A stretch of 7,325 bases of DNA from an uncultured Haemophilus sp. (GTDB lineage Bacteria > Pseudomonadota > Gammaproteobacteria > Enterobacterales > Pasteurellaceae): positions 1-7,325 of the forward strand of contig CABSZQ010000062.1 of assembly GCA_902482195.1 (NCBI GenBank), written 5' to 3'. Each line of letters begins with the position of its first letter. Position 1 is the first letter of the stretch. A program made the translations under genes and the position numbers. The notes below the pieces were generated by a model. It was given only the letters and a program-made list of their open reading frames with translations. It did not search any database and was not told the origin of the DNA. Below, piece by piece: positions 6,247 to 7,325 of this stretch.

Positions 6247-6936
6247 TTAAAGTGCGGTCTGATTTTCAGCTGTTTTTTCCGTTTCATTTGTTTGAGCAAC
6301 ATGCGGGAAACCACCAAGCTCTTTTAAATGGTTCACCATATAGCAAAATAATTCTGCCGTACGCTCAGTATCATATAGTGCCGAGTGTGCTTGTTTACCA
6401 TCAAAAGGAATTTTTGCCGCTTGGCATGCTTTGACGAGCACTGTTTGTCCAAACATAAAACCGGCAAGCGTTGCGGTATCAAACATCCCAAAAGGGTGGA
6501 ATGGATTGCGTTTTACGCCCGTACGTTCAGCCGCCGCCATCACGAAGCTTTGGTCAAAAGCAGCATTGTGCGCCACGATGATAGAACGCTGACATTCAGC
6601 ATCTTTTTGTCCACGACGCACCATTTGGAACAACCCTGTGATGGCATCTAATTCAGATACGGCACCACGCAATGGATTGTGAATATCAATCCCATTGAAT
6701 TTGAGTGATTCGGGATTAATATTCGCCCCCTCAAATGGTTCAATATGAAAATGGCATTTTTGATCAGGGTGTAAATTGCCATTTTCATCCATTTTTAAGG
6801 TAATTGCCGCAAGCTCTAAAAGTGCATCTTTTTTTGCATCAAATCCCGCTGTTTCCACATCAATAATGACAGGAAAGTAGCCGCGAAAACGATTTTTTAA
6901 TTGGTGGTGATAAGGAATTTCTTGAGAATTGGACAT
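6247..6936 (-). CDS. rnt: Ribonuclease T
   Basis: RNase T is a dimeric DEDDh 3'-5' exoribonuclease that trims the 3' ends of tRNA (including end turnover of CCA), 5S and 23S rRNA and other stable RNAs. The 229-residue product is slightly longer than E. coli's 215. All catalytic residues are present with a constant offset of three: D26 and E28 (VIDVETAG), D128 (HNAAFDQSF), H184 and D189 ([13 protein letters not shown]). The basic nucleic-acid-binding patch that contacts the partner's active site is also kept (R16, R18, R117, K142). The C-terminal extension after GGFPHVA is polar, and its last three codons overlap an uptake sequence. The ATG has AAAGGA (6943-6948) six bases upstream. It follows gloA as in H. 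influenzae, with a terminator-like hairpin between. Confidence 0.98.
   Translation of the reverse strand: MSNSQEIPYHHQLKNRFRGYFPVIIDVETAGFDAKKDALLELAAITLKMDENGNLHPDQKCHFHIEPFEGANINPESLKFNGIDIHNPLRGAVSELDAITGLFQMVRRGQKDAECQRSIIVAHNAAFDQSFVMAAAERTGVKRNPFHPFGMFDTATLAGFMFGQTVLVKACQAAKIPFDGKQAHSALYDTERTAELFCYMVNHLKELGGFPHVAQTNETEKTAENQTAL
6250..6258 (+). repeat. DNA uptake signal sequence (plus), touching the rnt stop codon
   Basis: Exact AAGTGCGGT core, antisense to rnt, where it gives the final Q-T-A-L codons. It directly abuts the stop codon at 6247-6249. Confidence 0.9.
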
Positions 6937-6952
6937 ATTGTATCCTTTAAAA

Positions 6953-6979
6953 TAAATAACGCAGGTAACCCTGCGTTAT
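6953..6979 (-). terminator. Terminator-like hairpin between gloA and rnt
   Basis: ATAACGCAGG (6979-6970 side) pairs perfectly over 10 bp with CCTGCGTTAT (6965-6956 side) around a 4-base loop, followed by TTATTTT on the minus strand. The tail is interrupted by an A, so it may be a partial terminator. It lies 31 bases after the gloA stop and ends a few bases before the rnt ribosome binding site. Confidence 0.75.
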
Positions 6980-6997
6980 AAAAGATCGAAAAAATCA

Positions 6998-7006
6998 ACC
7001 GCACTT
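6998..7006 (-). repeat. DNA uptake signal sequence (minus), between gloA and rnt
   Basis: Exact AAGTGCGGT core on the minus strand followed by TGATTTTTT, four bases beyond the gloA stop codon. It is not part of the adjacent terminator hairpin. Confidence 0.9.
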
Positions 7007-7010
7007 TTAA

Positions 7011-7325
7011 TTAATTACCTAGACCAGATTTTGAACTTTTATTTTCGATAAATTCAATTTTATAGCCATCTGGATCTTCAACGAAGGCAATAACGGTTGT
7101 ACCACCTTTAACTGGGCCTGGTTCGCGAGTTACTTTACCACCACTTGCACGAACTGCTTCACAAATAGCATAAATATCATCAACGCCGATAGCAATATGT
7201 CCATATGCTGTACCTTGTTCATATTTATCTACGCCCCAATTGTATGTTAATTCAATTTCTGCGGCACTTTCGCCATCTTCATAACCTAAAAAAGCAAGCG
7301 TATATTTATACTCAGGGTTTTCACT
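7011..7325 (-). CDS. gloA: Lactoylglutathione lyase (glyoxalase I), C-terminal part (cut by window edge)
   Basis: Glyoxalase I isomerises the methylglyoxal-glutathione hemithioacetal to S-lactoylglutathione, the first step of cytosolic methylglyoxal detoxification. The 104 visible residues correspond to 32-135 of the 135-residue Haemophilus protein. They start [18 protein letters not shown] and end KSGLGN. Of the four Ni2+ ligands (H5, E56, H74, E122), three are visible: E56 in AEIELTYN, H74 in AYGHIAIG and E122 in YKIEFIE. H5 and the start codon lie beyond the window. The short length (no extra loop) and this motif set match the Ni-dependent bacterial class rather than the Zn-dependent eukaryotic class. 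It is followed by rnt on the same strand. Confidence 0.96.
   Translation of the reverse strand, partial: SENPEYKYTLAFLGYEDGESAAEIELTYNWGVDKYEQGTAYGHIAIGVDDIYAICEAVRASGGKVTREPGPVKGGTTVIAFVEDPDGYKIEFIENKSSKSGLGN

Noticed and set aside
6385..6651. 88-codon plus-strand ORF antisense to rnt
   Set aside because: It is a shadow of rnt, which has complete catalytic motifs. It has no ribosome binding site or recognisable product.

Overview
The window looks like Haemophilus chromosome (Pasteurellaceae, H. influenzae-type lineage). It carries seven exact copies of the 9-base DNA uptake core AAGTGCGGT, has AT-rich codon use, and encodes proteins that read as close relatives of the H. influenzae and E. 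coli families. Every gene is a core housekeeping gene. I see no insertion sequence, phage, CRISPR array or defence gene.

Left part (1-3660): rluC (minus, cut by the window edge) and rne (plus) diverge from a 427-base gap. The gap holds a promoter candidate for each gene and a roughly 270-base structured rne leader, the place where RNase E feedback control acts in other gammaproteobacteria. rne ends in an intrinsic terminator. Middle part (3720-4510): a tRNA-Ser(UGA) gene with a near-consensus promoter faces priC across a shared bidirectional terminator.

Right part (4510-7325, all minus): gloA (cut by the edge), rnt, then a YuiF/NhaC-family transporter, then priC. The most interesting segment lies between rnt and the transporter. 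It is a complete histidine attenuator: a promoter candidate, a 14-residue leader peptide with His-His-His-Arg-His, mutually exclusive B:C / C:D / D:E pairings, and a terminator with a GCAA loop and a U tract. This makes the downstream 'Na+/H+ antiporter family' protein a probable histidine transporter made when charged tRNA-His is scarce. Between the terminator and the transporter start is a second, unrecognised 18-codon ORF with a strong ribosome binding site. At the next junction, the transporter's own terminator overlaps the priC ribosome binding site.

Taken together, the genes serve RNA metabolism (rluC, rne, rnt, tRNA-Ser), replication restart (priC), methylglyoxal detoxification (gloA) and amino-acid uptake (the yuiF-type gene). 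They are neighbours rather than one pathway. The biology beyond routine housekeeping lies in the RNA-level control elements.
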